From an uncultured Desulfomonile sp. (GTDB lineage Bacteria > Desulfobacterota > Desulfomonilia > Desulfomonilales > Desulfomonilaceae): DNA of 13,886 nt. Both the position numbers and the translations under genes were made by a program. The notes under the pieces are model-generated. The model ran no database searches, was not told the origin of the DNA, and saw only the letters and a program-made list of their open reading frames with translations. The stretch lies in NCBI GenBank assembly GCA_937915285.1, contig CALDNG010000462.1:1-13886 (forward strand). Reading direction: 5' to 3'. Of the stretch, positions 1 through 8,280 are shown in pieces (the first letter of the stretch is position 1; each line of letters starts with the position of its first letter).

Positions 1-456
1 GTGGCATTCCTGGAACTAGCTGATATCGCCGCAATATCTGTCCCAATCGGATTGATGGCCGGTCGAGTAGGCAATTTTATAAACGGTGAACTATATGGCA
101 GGGTTACAAGTGCGCCATGGGGAATCGTGTTCCCTGATGGAGGGCCACTGCCACGGCACCCTTCCCAGCTATATGAGGCCGTGTTTGAAGGCCCTATACT
201 GTTCCTCATCCTGTGGCTCTTAAGACGCAGGATGAATGTGAATGGCGGCATACTGTCTCTTTTCATTATTTTCTACGGTCTTTTCAGGTTCTGTATCGAA
301 TTTTTCAGGGAACCTGATGTTCAATTGGGGTACCTGTATTTCGGTCTGACCATGGGACAGATACTGTGCCTTTTAATGATAATCGGCGGGCTTACTCTCA
401 TGTTCACTCTTAGGCGGCTGAACGGATCAAGGAATGAGTCGCCGGGCCTGTCGTAA
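1..456 (+). CDS. lgt: Prolipoprotein diacylglyceryl transferase Lgt, C-terminal part (5' end outside window)
   Basis: Lgt is an inner-membrane enzyme that transfers diacylglycerol from phosphatidylglycerol to the lipobox cysteine of prolipoproteins, the first step of lipoprotein maturation. The reading frame is already open at base 1, and the 151 visible residues are roughly the C-terminal half of a protein usually about 260-290 aa long. Fragment residues 21-34 carry the family signature (GRVGNFINGELYGR). HPSQLYEA at 53-60 and the ExxREPD block at 100-106 are also typical. Hydrophobic segments at about 62-76, 84-98 and 113-136 fit the last membrane helices. The GTG at base 1 is probably an internal Val codon. 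Only 9 bp separate its stop from the earliest possible start of the next gene, so the two are probably co-transcribed. Family assignment is secure; only the truncation limits it. Confidence 0.95.
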   Translation: MAFLELADIAAISVPIGLMAGRVGNFINGELYGRVTSAPWGIVFPDGGPLPRHPSQLYEAVFEGPILFLILWLLRRRMNVNGGILSLFIIFYGLFRFCIEFFREPDVQLGYLYFGLTMGQILCLLMIIGGLTLMFTLRRLNGSRNESPGLS

Positions 457-501
457 TCATGAGTTGTGATCAAAATTCATTCCCTGGAAGTGAGAATCAG
501 G

Positions 502-3500
502 ATGAAATCTACAATTAATTCAGCCAGAACTATCTTGAAGGTCTGTGCACTGGTTGTAATAATTTCCGGCTTTACAGGATATGCGGCCGTTTCTGCCGGC
601 CAATCAAACCACGCACAGGTCTTCGGCGCTCCCAAACTGGTTCCCACTGCTCTGGACTCATTCGAGATTCAGGACGAATTCATTCCGGTTCGCCCTGACA
701 TAGCCAAGTCATTCTTAAATCCGGTTGAACTCGGACTAACGGTGCAAACCAAAGAACTTCAGCCTGTAACGAATGCAACCGATGCCCAAGCCGCAACCGA
801 AAATAGCCCGAACAAACTTGAAAAGAATTCCTCGCCTGCAGGCAAGATTGAGCCGGGTTCCAGTGCAGGGCCAGAGGAGCCAAAAGCCGTGTCAAAGAAG
901 CCGGTCACGCTGAATGATTTGGTAAAAGCGGCCACTGATTACAGGTCCGCCGGTGATCTCGGGAAAGCCCTGGATAGTCTTGACCAGGCCGCAAAGATGG
1001 CCGCCTCCAACTCGGATAAAAAAGCAGAGGCGCTGATATTGCGTTCAGCGGCTGAGACGGCCAAAGAACTAGGACAAGGCGATAGGGCATTGAGCTACAT
1101 CAGCAGAGCCATAGAGATCAATAAGAGCTTGAAGAATGCTCGCGGCAGAAGCCTTGACCTCATTGTCGCAGGGAAAATACTTCAGGACAGGCAGAAATAC
1201 CCAGAGGCGCTGTTTTCCTTTGAAGAGGCCCTGAAAATCCTTCCGGCGTCCGAGATTTCAGAGACCCCTGTGATACTTGGCAGGATGTCAGCCATACATG
1301 TTGAGCTTCAGAAGTATCAGGAGGCGTTGAGCGATCTGCACCGGCTCGGAGTTTTCCTTGCCAAGACCAACGACCAGTTGGCCCTTGCAAATAACCATTT
1401 AAAAATTTCGCAGGTTCTAGCCCTCAAATCAGATCAGAAGAACGCCAGGGTAGAGCTGAAAAAGGCTGAAAAGATATACAGGGAACAGAATAAGTCGCAA
1501 CAGCTCGGAGAAACTCTGCTCAGGATAGCATACCTGGATCAGTTACTAGGCGAATCCAAGGAGGCCGTCGCGGCTTTGTCGGAGGGACAGAAACTACTGG
1601 GCCAATCAGAAAAGTCTGAATCAGGCGCCTTGTCCATGTATGTGACCGGTATGAACCTTTATGCGGAAGGAAAGACCGAGGCAGCAGTCAAAAGCCTCAC
1701 TGAGGCCCTGGAAAAATTCACCCAGTCAAAAGACAGGGAAATGGCTCAGAGGGTGAGGTTCAATCTTGCGCTTATTAACGTTGAATCCGGAAAATTCGCG
1801 ATAGCCCAGGAACATGCGCAGAGAGTGATTCAGGACGCCAAGTCCGTGAATGTTCCGGAGTGTGAAGCGGGAGCCTTGATCATACTGTCTGAGGCAAATA
1901 TGCGCACCGGCAGTTTACGAAAGTCATTGGAATTAGCTCAGGAGGCTTTGAACCTATCAAAAAGAACCGGCGCCAAGGACAAGGCCATAATGGCAAGGCT
2001 GTTGATGGCCGAAGCATATGGGGATCTTGGTTCCCCATCGACATCGGTCAAACTCCTCAAAGAAGCCATTGACGATGCCAAGACTGGTGTCAGTCGCAAG
2101 ACTGCAGATCATGTGAGGTTATCAATAGCCAAATTCAGACTTTCCCGTGAATCGACGGAAAAGGCTATTGAAAGCGCTAATGAGGCGCGAAAAGGTTTTG
2201 TTGAATCCAAGGATGTTCTAGGCATTGCAGAATCCGATCTCATCATCGGTATGGCCTACGAGTTGTCTGGAGAGAGTGAGAAGGCCAGCGCCCCGTTGAA
2301 AAATGCGCTCGCTGCTTTTAACGGCTTGAACGACTCTTACGGTATAGGCAGGACTCTCACGGCATTCGGGGTCCATTACAAGAATCTGGGCGATTATGAA
2401 AATGCGCTCAATTCTTTCACCCGTAGCCTGGAGATTCGCAAGCAGATTTCCGATCGTCGTGGTCAGGCCGCCAATCTGGCAAATATCGGAAACCTGGTCA
2501 GAAGGAAAGGTCAAACCCAGGAGGCGGTTGACTATCTCAAGCAGGCATTGGTCATTTTTCAGGAAACTGGCGACAAAAAAGGTGAAGCCGATGTTTACAC
2601 GAATGTAGCTCACATAGAGGTTTCAGAGTCGTCATCGACGGGGGCGCTCGAAAAATTCAAAAGGGCGCTGGAACTCCACAAGGAAGTCTCGGATACTCGA
2701 GGAGCGGCGATTGACCTGGTAGGTATAGGCGGTATCTATATGGCCCGCGGTGAGATCGAGAACGCGGCCGTCTATTTCAGGGAAGCTGACGCATATACAA
2801 AGAAGGTAAACAACCCAAGGGCGGAAATAGCTCTTTACTCGGAATTAGCCATGTTTCACAGGGCAAAACGTAACAATTCTGAGGCGCTGTCAAATCTGAA
2901 ACGTGCCCTGGATCTTGCGACAAAAATCAAGGATACCAATGCCATCTCAGCGCTTAACGTAAAAATTGCGGGACTGCTGGAGGATTCAGGAGACTATACA
3001 AAAGCTCTGGCTCTCCTGAACCAGTCACTGGATCAGATGATCAAGCAGGGTGACAAGAGAGGCGAACTTTGGGCAATCGGCGCCATAGGCATAATCCAGG
3101 CAAAAATGGACGACTATGAGGGCGCATTGAAAAACCTCAGCCAGGCAGCAAAGCTCAGATCCCAGATAGGAGTAACCCCCGCTCGATCGCAGGAAATAGA
3201 CTACTACCTTGGAGAAATTTATGAGGGGTTTGGTGACTATGAGCGGGCGTTGGAAAGTTATCACCAGGCGCTTTCCCTGTCTGAGACCAGAGGCGCCGAT
3301 GTGCTTGTAGGACGTATATATGATCGTATCGGAACCATATATTACAGGACCGAAGAATATCCGAAGGCCAGGGAGTTTCTGGAAGAAGCTCTAAGGACTC
3401 ATAACGAGACCGGCGCACTGGAAATGCAAAAGATCGAACTGATAAGGCTGGGCGATATTGCCAGTAAAATGAACGACCTTGAAGGCGCCCTCAAATATCA

Positions 3501-5589
3501 GCAAAGGGCATTGACTCTTACCCGCGAGACCAAAGACCGCAAGAGTGAGGCCAGGACTCTAACCAGAATCGGCACACTCAACCAGTCCATGGGCAAGCCG
3601 AGGGGCGCTCTTGAGGAATACAAGGAAGCCATGAGCCTGAGGTCCAGCCTTGGCGACCGACGCGGGGTTAACGAGAATCTGCTCCAGATATCGATGTTGG
3701 CAACAACCCTCGGAGATTATGATTCGGCTTTGACGGATTTGAAGAGAGCCCTTGAAATTGCTCAGGCTTCAGAAGACAGGAGCATGCTCTGGAAGGGCTA
3801 CTTCATCCTCGGGAGAACACTGGAGGAAAAGAAAAACTTTGGTGAGGCCCTGGAAGCATACCGTAAATCTCTCAGCATCGTGGAGGCAATGGAGGCCGAC
3901 TATACCGAGGAATCAGATGAAGATGATTTCATTTTCGGTGGGAAAACGACACTTTTTGAGACAACCCTGAGGGTGATGATGACTCTGGCAAAAAAAGATC
4001 CCGGTGGCGCCTACGACAGCAGGGCCCTGAGAATTGCCGAAAGCCTCAAATCCTCATCCTTCGAGAATACTCTGGCACGTATAAATGTTGAAAACTTTTC
4101 AGATGTCCCCAACGATCTGCTGATCAAGGAAAAAAGCCTCAAACTCTCGTTAAAGAAACTCAACGAAAAACTAATGGAGGAACGTTCCAAGGCAGACCCA
4201 AACCAGGCTACAATCAGGAAGCTGATAGAGGAAAGAAAAACCAAGGAAAAGAGTTACGGAATCCTTCGCGAACAGTTCGCCAAAGAATATCCGGCTTATG
4301 CGGACCTGAAACGCCCTAGGCCAATGTCTGCCCACGAGCTACAGAAATCACTGGATCCGGATGAAGCCATCATTCAATATACAGTTACCAGGGGAAGGAC
4401 TTATGTCTTCGCAATAGATAAGCAGCGTTTCCATACCTTCTCGGTAGATTATCCGTCCACGGAAATGGAGAAAGACGTTGATTCCCTAGTTAGGCCTCTC
4501 CAAAAACTTGATACACAGTCAAGCTGGGACCCCTCGGTGGCATACAAAATATATTCGAAGATATTTCAGCCAGTTGAATTCATCTTGAATGGCAAGAAGA
4601 CCGCAATCATAGTTCCTCATGGCCCATTGACTAACCTGCCTTTCGAGATACTGGTAGACTCAAAATCCCATCAGTCCAAGAGATTCTGGTCAGCCAATGA
4701 CAGGCCTTCATTCCTCGTGGAAAAGTATGCGTTCTGTTACGAACCTTCCTCATACCTCCTGGCCTGGTCTCGCAAGATTCACAAGAGCAAGCGACCGGGA
4801 TGGAACATGGTAGCTTTCGCAGATGCCTTATACAGCGATTCTGAGAAGAGCCGCGAACTGAATCCAGGGGCCCAGAGACTGCTCGGATCCCTGAACGCTA
4901 CCCCTTACTCATCCAGGGGCGACTATCTCAAACCTCTACCTGGAACCAGGAAAGAGGTTTCCGAAGTAGTGCGTCTGGTAGGAGGTCCGACTCAGGTCTA
5001 TTTCGGACAGGAGGCCACTGAAACACTATTCAAGAAAGCTGATCTCTCGAGGTACGCATACATTCATCTGGCTACTCATGGCGTTCAGTTGAAAGGCGCA
5101 GGCAAGTTTCAGCAACAACCTGCCATAGTGTTCTCAATTTACGGTGACCGGGAGAGTGACGGATTTCTGCAGCTTGGAGAAGTCTTTGGCTTAAAGCTCA
5201 ACGCAGACATGGTTGTAGTGTCGTCCTGTCTGACTCCGACAAAGATGTCATCAGGGGAATCTTCAGGCCTTTACGAACTGGCCCGGGCCTTTATGTTTGC
5301 TGGGGCCGATTCAGTGATATTAAGCATGTGGCAGGTCAATGATGACAGCACAGCGAAGCTTTTCATAGAAATGTACAGAAACCTGGCGGAAGCCTCCAAG
5401 GCGGAGTCGTTACGCAAGGCGAAACTGGATCTGCTAAGGAGTCCCGGAACAAGCCATCCCTACTATTGGGCGCCGTTCGTGCTCATCGGGAACTGGAAAG
5501 TTAAATTCGGTCCAAATCTTAACAAGGAAGCCCCGGACGGCGTGGGGTTCAATTCCGTATCGACATGGCGTAAACTGTTAAGTATGTAA
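502..5589 (+). CDS. Exported giant TPR-repeat protein with C-terminal CHAT (caspase/separase-like) protease domain
   Basis: CHAT domains are clan CD cysteine-peptidase relatives, often fused to TPR arrays as in HetF and the type III-E CRISPR protein Csx29. I chose ATG 502 (1,695 aa) over GTG 466 because it opens directly on a signal-peptide-like N-terminus: basic residues to K13, a hydrophobic core at 14-30 and a likely cleavage site after VSA at 30-32. Residues about 93-132 form an S/P/E/K-rich linker. Residues about 139-1131 are a nearly continuous array of some 24-25 TPR units at about 40-residue spacing, resembling kinesin-light-chain-type repeats. An acidic stretch (about 1132-1145) leads to a helical, coiled-coil-prone region (about 1206-1267). 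The CHAT domain (about 1286-1690) has the catalytic-type His in HLATHG (H1526), the Cys in VVSSC (C1576), then the AFMFAGADSVILSMW core and the YYWAPFVLIGNW end motif. Both dyad residues are present, so activity is possible. Target and trigger are unknown. The gene lies between lgt and the oxidoreductase genes. Confidence 0.9.
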   Translation: MKSTINSARTILKVCALVVIISGFTGYAAVSAGQSNHAQVFGAPKLVPTALDSFEIQDEFIPVRPDIAKSFLNPVELGLTVQTKELQPVTNATDAQAATENSPNKLEKNSSPAGKIEPGSSAGPEEPKAVSKKPVTLNDLVKAATDYRSAGDLGKALDSLDQAAKMAASNSDKKAEALILRSAAETAKELGQGDRALSYISRAIEINKSLKNARGRSLDLIVAGKILQDRQKYPEALFSFEEALKILPASEISETPVILGRMSAIHVELQKYQEALSDLHRLGVFLAKTNDQLALANNHLKISQVLALKSDQKNARVELKKAEKIYREQNKSQQLGETLLRIAYLDQLLGESKEAVAALSEGQKLLGQSEKSESGALSMYVTGMNLYAEGKTEAAVKSLTEALEKFTQSKDREMAQRVRFNLALINVESGKFAIAQEHAQRVIQDAKSVNVPECEAGALIILSEANMRTGSLRKSLELAQEALNLSKRTGAKDKAIMARLLMAEAYGDLGSPSTSVKLLKEAIDDAKTGVSRKTADHVRLSIAKFRLSRESTEKAIESANEARKGFVESKDVLGIAESDLIIGMAYELSGESEKASAPLKNALAAFNGLNDSYGIGRTLTAFGVHYKNLGDYENALNSFTRSLEIRKQISDRRGQAANLANIGNLVRRKGQTQEAVDYLKQALVIFQETGDKKGEADVYTNVAHIEVSESSSTGALEKFKRALELHKEVSDTRGAAIDLVGIGGIYMARGEIENAAVYFREADAYTKKVNNPRAEIALYSELAMFHRAKRNNSEALSNLKRALDLATKIKDTNAISALNVKIAGLLEDSGDYTKALALLNQSLDQMIKQGDKRGELWAIGAIGIIQAKMDDYEGALKNLSQAAKLRSQIGVTPARSQEIDYYLGEIYEGFGDYERALESYHQALSLSETRGADVLVGRIYDRIGTIYYRTEEYPKAREFLEEALRTHNETGALEMQKIELIRLGDIASKMNDLEGALKYQQRALTLTRETKDRKSEARTLTRIGTLNQSMGKPRGALEEYKEAMSLRSSLGDRRGVNENLLQISMLATTLGDYDSALTDLKRALEIAQASEDRSMLWKGYFILGRTLEEKKNFGEALEAYRKSLSIVEAMEADYTEESDEDDFIFGGKTTLFETTLRVMMTLAKKDPGGAYDSRALRIAESLKSSSFENTLARINVENFSDVPNDLLIKEKSLKLSLKKLNEKLMEERSKADPNQATIRKLIEERKTKEKSYGILREQFAKEYPAYADLKRPRPMSAHELQKSLDPDEAIIQYTVTRGRTYVFAIDKQRFHTFSVDYPSTEMEKDVDSLVRPLQKLDTQSSWDPSVAYKIYSKIFQPVEFILNGKKTAIIVPHGPLTNLPFEILVDSKSHQSKRFWSANDRPSFLVEKYAFCYEPSSYLLAWSRKIHKSKRPGWNMVAFADALYSDSEKSRELNPGAQRLLGSLNATPYSSRGDYLKPLPGTRKEVSEVVRLVGGPTQVYFGQEATETLFKKADLSRYAYIHLATHGVQLKGAGKFQQQPAIVFSIYGDRESDGFLQLGEVFGLKLNADMVVVSSCLTPTKMSSGESSGLYELARAFMFAGADSVILSMWQVNDDSTAKLFIEMYRNLAEASKAESLRKAKLDLLRSPGTSHPYYWAPFVLIGNWKVKFGPNLNKEAPDGVGFNSVSTWRKLLSM

Positions 5590-5648
5590 TGGGTAACCGA
5601 TCCAGTGTCGAAGACATTGTCAAGACTGTAAACATTGTAGGTCTGGAA

Positions 5649-7373
5649 ATGCAAAAAAGTGTTTTGAACATACTCATAGGAGGCGAAGCCGGACAGGGCC
5701 TCGTAACTCTATCGCAGATACTGACTAAGGCCCTGGTAAGGGCCGGTTATAGCATAGTGGTTACGCAAAGCTACCATTCCCGCATACGAGGTGGCCACAA
5801 CACCTACGCATTGAGGGTAGCAGATTCCGAAATACAGGCTCCGGCCGAGGCCATAGACATACTAGTCGCCCTGAATATGGAGACTGTCGAAATCCATTCC
5901 GGAACACTAAACACAAATGGGATTGTTGTTCTTGATGAGGCCCTGGGTATCGGCAATGCTTCACATGTTGCCGTGCCCTTTAAAGCCCTGACCTCCGACA
6001 GACACTGGAATGCGACGGCCGTCGGTGTCGTGTCGGAAATACTTGGTTTGGATGAACACATAATTGACAGGGCCGCTCAGGATTTCTTCTCGAAACATTC
6101 GGGCATTTCGGTTGAGGACAGCATGAAATCTCTCAATGCTGGAAGGGACTGGATGAAATCCGTCTCCACCGAATCATTCAAACTGGTCAAGCCCGTTGGC
6201 AATTCCGGCCGCATGATGATGAACGGGAATGAGGCAATCGCTCTGGGGGCTCTGTCAGCAGGCATGAAAACATGCTGTTTCTATCCGATGACACCGGCCA
6301 CATCGATATCTGTCGCATTGTGCGAATACGCCAAAAAGATGGGTATCATTGCAGAGCAGGCTGAAGATGAAATTTCTGCCATCAACATGGCGATAGGGGC
6401 TTCATTCTGTGGAGCCCCCAGTCTTGTTCCGACTTCAGGCGGTGGTTTTGCCTTGATGGCGGAAGGATTGAGCCTGGCCGGTATGACAGAGACGCCTGTG
6501 GTAATTGCTCTTGCTCAGAGACCAGGGCCATCGACAGGTCTGCCCACAAGGACTGAGCAGGGTGACCTCGAATTTGCGCTTCATGCTGGGCATGGAGAAT
6601 TCACCAGGGCCATTTTTGCCCCTGGGACCGTTGAGGAATGCTTCTGGCTTACTCGTCATGCCTTTGCCATAGCTGATGAATACCGGATTCCGGTCATAAT
6701 AATGACTGACCAGTTCCTGGCGGACTGTTACCGCTCTGTTGAGCCCTTTCCCGTTCTGGAGTTGGATCATTTGGATGTTTGCAGTGATACTATGGGCGAA
6801 TCGCTGCCGCACCTCACATACAGGATCACAGAAAATGGGGTTAGCCCAAGGCTTTTGCCGGGATTATCCAAGAACTGCGTAGTGGCTCATAGCTCCGAGG
6901 AGTTGGTGATAGCTGACAGTGATGAGCACACAGAGGACGGCCATCTCACCGAAGACCTAAGTGTGAGAATCAGAATGGTCGACAAAAGGAACCGGAAACT
7001 GGATGGATTGAAGCAAAAGATCGTCAGACCGACATTCCATGGTGACAGTTCGCCAGATATCCTGATGGTCTGTTGGGGATCAACAAGAGGATCGGTTCAT
7101 GAGGCCTGCGAACACATCAGAAAGAATGGCACGGAAGCCGGTTACCTTCATTTCTCACAGGTCTGGCCTATAGACTCAGCATCAGTCAATGATACGCTAC
7201 TTTCCGCCAAGAGCGTGGTGGTGGTCGAGAGCAATTCCACGGGTCAGTTCTGCAGGCTGTTGAGGCGTGAGACTGGTTACCATGCTGAAAAGCAGGTCCT
7301 CAGATATGATGGATTGCCCGTAACTCCTGAATATATTCTTGAAAAGCTTGGATCAGGTAAAGAAAATGTTTGA
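5649..7373 (+). CDS. korA: 2-oxoacid:ferredoxin oxidoreductase, fused gamma-alpha subunit (KorA-like)
   Basis: This is one chain of a thiamine-diphosphate enzyme that oxidatively decarboxylates a 2-oxoacid with CoA to acyl-CoA, passing electrons to ferredoxin. The 2-oxoglutarate-type family is the best guess, but the substrate cannot be read from sequence. Residues 10-17 (IGGEAGQG) and RGGHNTY shortly after mark the N-terminal gamma domain. The alpha (pyrimidine-binding) domain starts near residue 192, with YPMTPATS at 212, EQAEDEISAINMA and SGGGFALMAEG. The last roughly 110 residues form the C-terminal transketolase-like domain. The fused gamma-alpha order and 574-aa length fit KorA-like proteins. 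ATG 5649 is preferred because TAGGT lies six bases upstream and the family normally begins a few residues before the GGEAGQG motif. An in-frame ATG at 5589 overlaps the previous stop by one base, would add 20 residues and is the alternative. It overlaps the beta-subunit gene by 8 bases, so the two are surely co-translated. Confidence 0.9.
   Translation: MQKSVLNILIGGEAGQGLVTLSQILTKALVRAGYSIVVTQSYHSRIRGGHNTYALRVADSEIQAPAEAIDILVALNMETVEIHSGTLNTNGIVVLDEALGIGNASHVAVPFKALTSDRHWNATAVGVVSEILGLDEHIIDRAAQDFFSKHSGISVEDSMKSLNAGRDWMKSVSTESFKLVKPVGNSGRMMMNGNEAIALGALSAGMKTCCFYPMTPATSISVALCEYAKKMGIIAEQAEDEISAINMAIGASFCGAPSLVPTSGGGFALMAEGLSLAGMTETPVVIALAQRPGPSTGLPTRTEQGDLEFALHAGHGEFTRAIFAPGTVEECFWLTRHAFAIADEYRIPVIIMTDQFLADCYRSVEPFPVLELDHLDVCSDTMGESLPHLTYRITENGVSPRLLPGLSKNCVVAHSSEELVIADSDEHTEDGHLTEDLSVRIRMVDKRNRKLDGLKQKIVRPTFHGDSSPDILMVCWGSTRGSVHEACEHIRKNGTEAGYLHFSQVWPIDSASVNDTLLSAKSVVVVESNSTGQFCRLLRRETGYHAEKQVLRYDGLPVTPEYILEKLGSGKENV
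7355..7357 (+). promoter_or_regulatory. Ribosome binding site deciding the beta-subunit start
   Basis: AGG (in CAGGTAAAG) sits eight bases before ATG 7366, inside the 3' end of the alpha-subunit gene. It supports ATG 7366 over the in-frame TTG at 7339, and fits translational coupling of the two subunits. Confidence 0.55.
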
Positions 7374-8217
7374 ACTAAGAGATTACGGTGATTTCGAAAC
7401 CGCATGGTGCCCCGGATGTGGGAATCATTCGATCCTAAAAGCGGTCAAAGACGCTCTTTTCCGTCTACAACTGGCGCCATACAATGTCCTTTTTGTCTCG
7501 GGGATTGGACAGGCTGCGAAGGCCCCACACTATCTGAAGTCAAACGTATTTAACGGTCTTCATGGCCGTTCCCTGCCTGTGGCTACCGGAGCGCGCATCG
7601 GAAATCCAGATTTGAAAGTCATTGTGGAAAGCGGGGATGGCTGTCATTACGGTGAAGGCGGAAATCATTTCCTGGCAGCAATTAGGCGAAATGTTGACAT
7701 CACTATGTTAGTGCACAACAATCAGGTTTATGGTCTGACTAAAGGCCAGGCCAGTCCAACCTCGGCCACCGGTTTTGTGACTAAAACCCAGCCGCAGGGA
7801 GTTTACAACTCTCCTTTTAATCCGCTTCAGGTTGCAGTGGCGATGAAGGCGGGTTTTGTTGCGAGGGGATTTTCCGGCCAGATCGAGCATCTCTCCAACC
7901 TCATACAGCAGGGCATAGCACACCGCGGACTCTCGCTGATTGATATTCTTCAGCCATGTGTTTCCTTCAACAAGGTCAATACCTTCGGGTGGTACAACCA
8001 AAGGTGCTACATGATCGGGGATGATCATGACCCATTCGATCGTAACAAGGCCCTACTCCTTGCGGATGAATGGGGGGATAGAATCCCAATAGGGGTCATT
8101 TACAGGAATGACAGACCAGCTTTCGAAGACCATTTTGACGTTCTCAAACAGGGACCAGCGGCAAAGAGACCCGTTCAAAAGGATGTTCTCAACGGAATCA
8201 TGAATTCCTACCTCTAG
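7366..8217 (+). CDS. korB: 2-oxoacid:ferredoxin oxidoreductase, beta (ThDP-binding) subunit (KorB-like)
   Basis: This is the partner subunit that binds thiamine diphosphate and normally one [4Fe-4S] cluster. With ATG 7366 it is 283 aa, close to the usual size. CPGCGNH at 15-21, the LHGRSLPVATG block at 65-75, the ThDP/Mg motif GDG at 90-92 followed by EGGNHF and RRN, and NNQVYGLTKGQASPT at 118-132 place it firmly in the family. Cluster-type cysteines are present at C15, C18 and C198 (LQPCVSFN). At the usual third position, where GIGC is expected, this protein reads GIGQAAK with Q49. Many family members read GDGD where this one has GDGC (C93). These changes suggest a subfamily with an altered or absent cluster. 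No ferredoxin or delta subunit lies beside it. The gene overlaps the alpha-subunit gene by 8 bases and is followed after 63 bp by a membrane-protein gene. Confidence 0.9.
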   Translation: MFELRDYGDFETAWCPGCGNHSILKAVKDALFRLQLAPYNVLFVSGIGQAAKAPHYLKSNVFNGLHGRSLPVATGARIGNPDLKVIVESGDGCHYGEGGNHFLAAIRRNVDITMLVHNNQVYGLTKGQASPTSATGFVTKTQPQGVYNSPFNPLQVAVAMKAGFVARGFSGQIEHLSNLIQQGIAHRGLSLIDILQPCVSFNKVNTFGWYNQRCYMIGDDHDPFDRNKALLLADEWGDRIPIGVIYRNDRPAFEDHFDVLKQGPAAKRPVQKDVLNGIMNSYL

Positions 8218-8280
8218 CCACTCGTAAAAATGTTGGGACTGCCCGTGACCAGATTTCTCAGAATTAACGTGTAAAAAGAA

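Noticed and set aside
2218..2613. 131-aa minus-strand open frame inside the CHAT gene
   Set aside because: Shadow of the TPR array; repetitive helical coding sequence readily gives long antisense frames.
502..5589. TPR-CHAT protein as a type III-E CRISPR (Csx29) or gasdermin-linked component
   Set aside because: No Cas gene, CRISPR array or gasdermin-like small protein in the window, and the protein appears exported.
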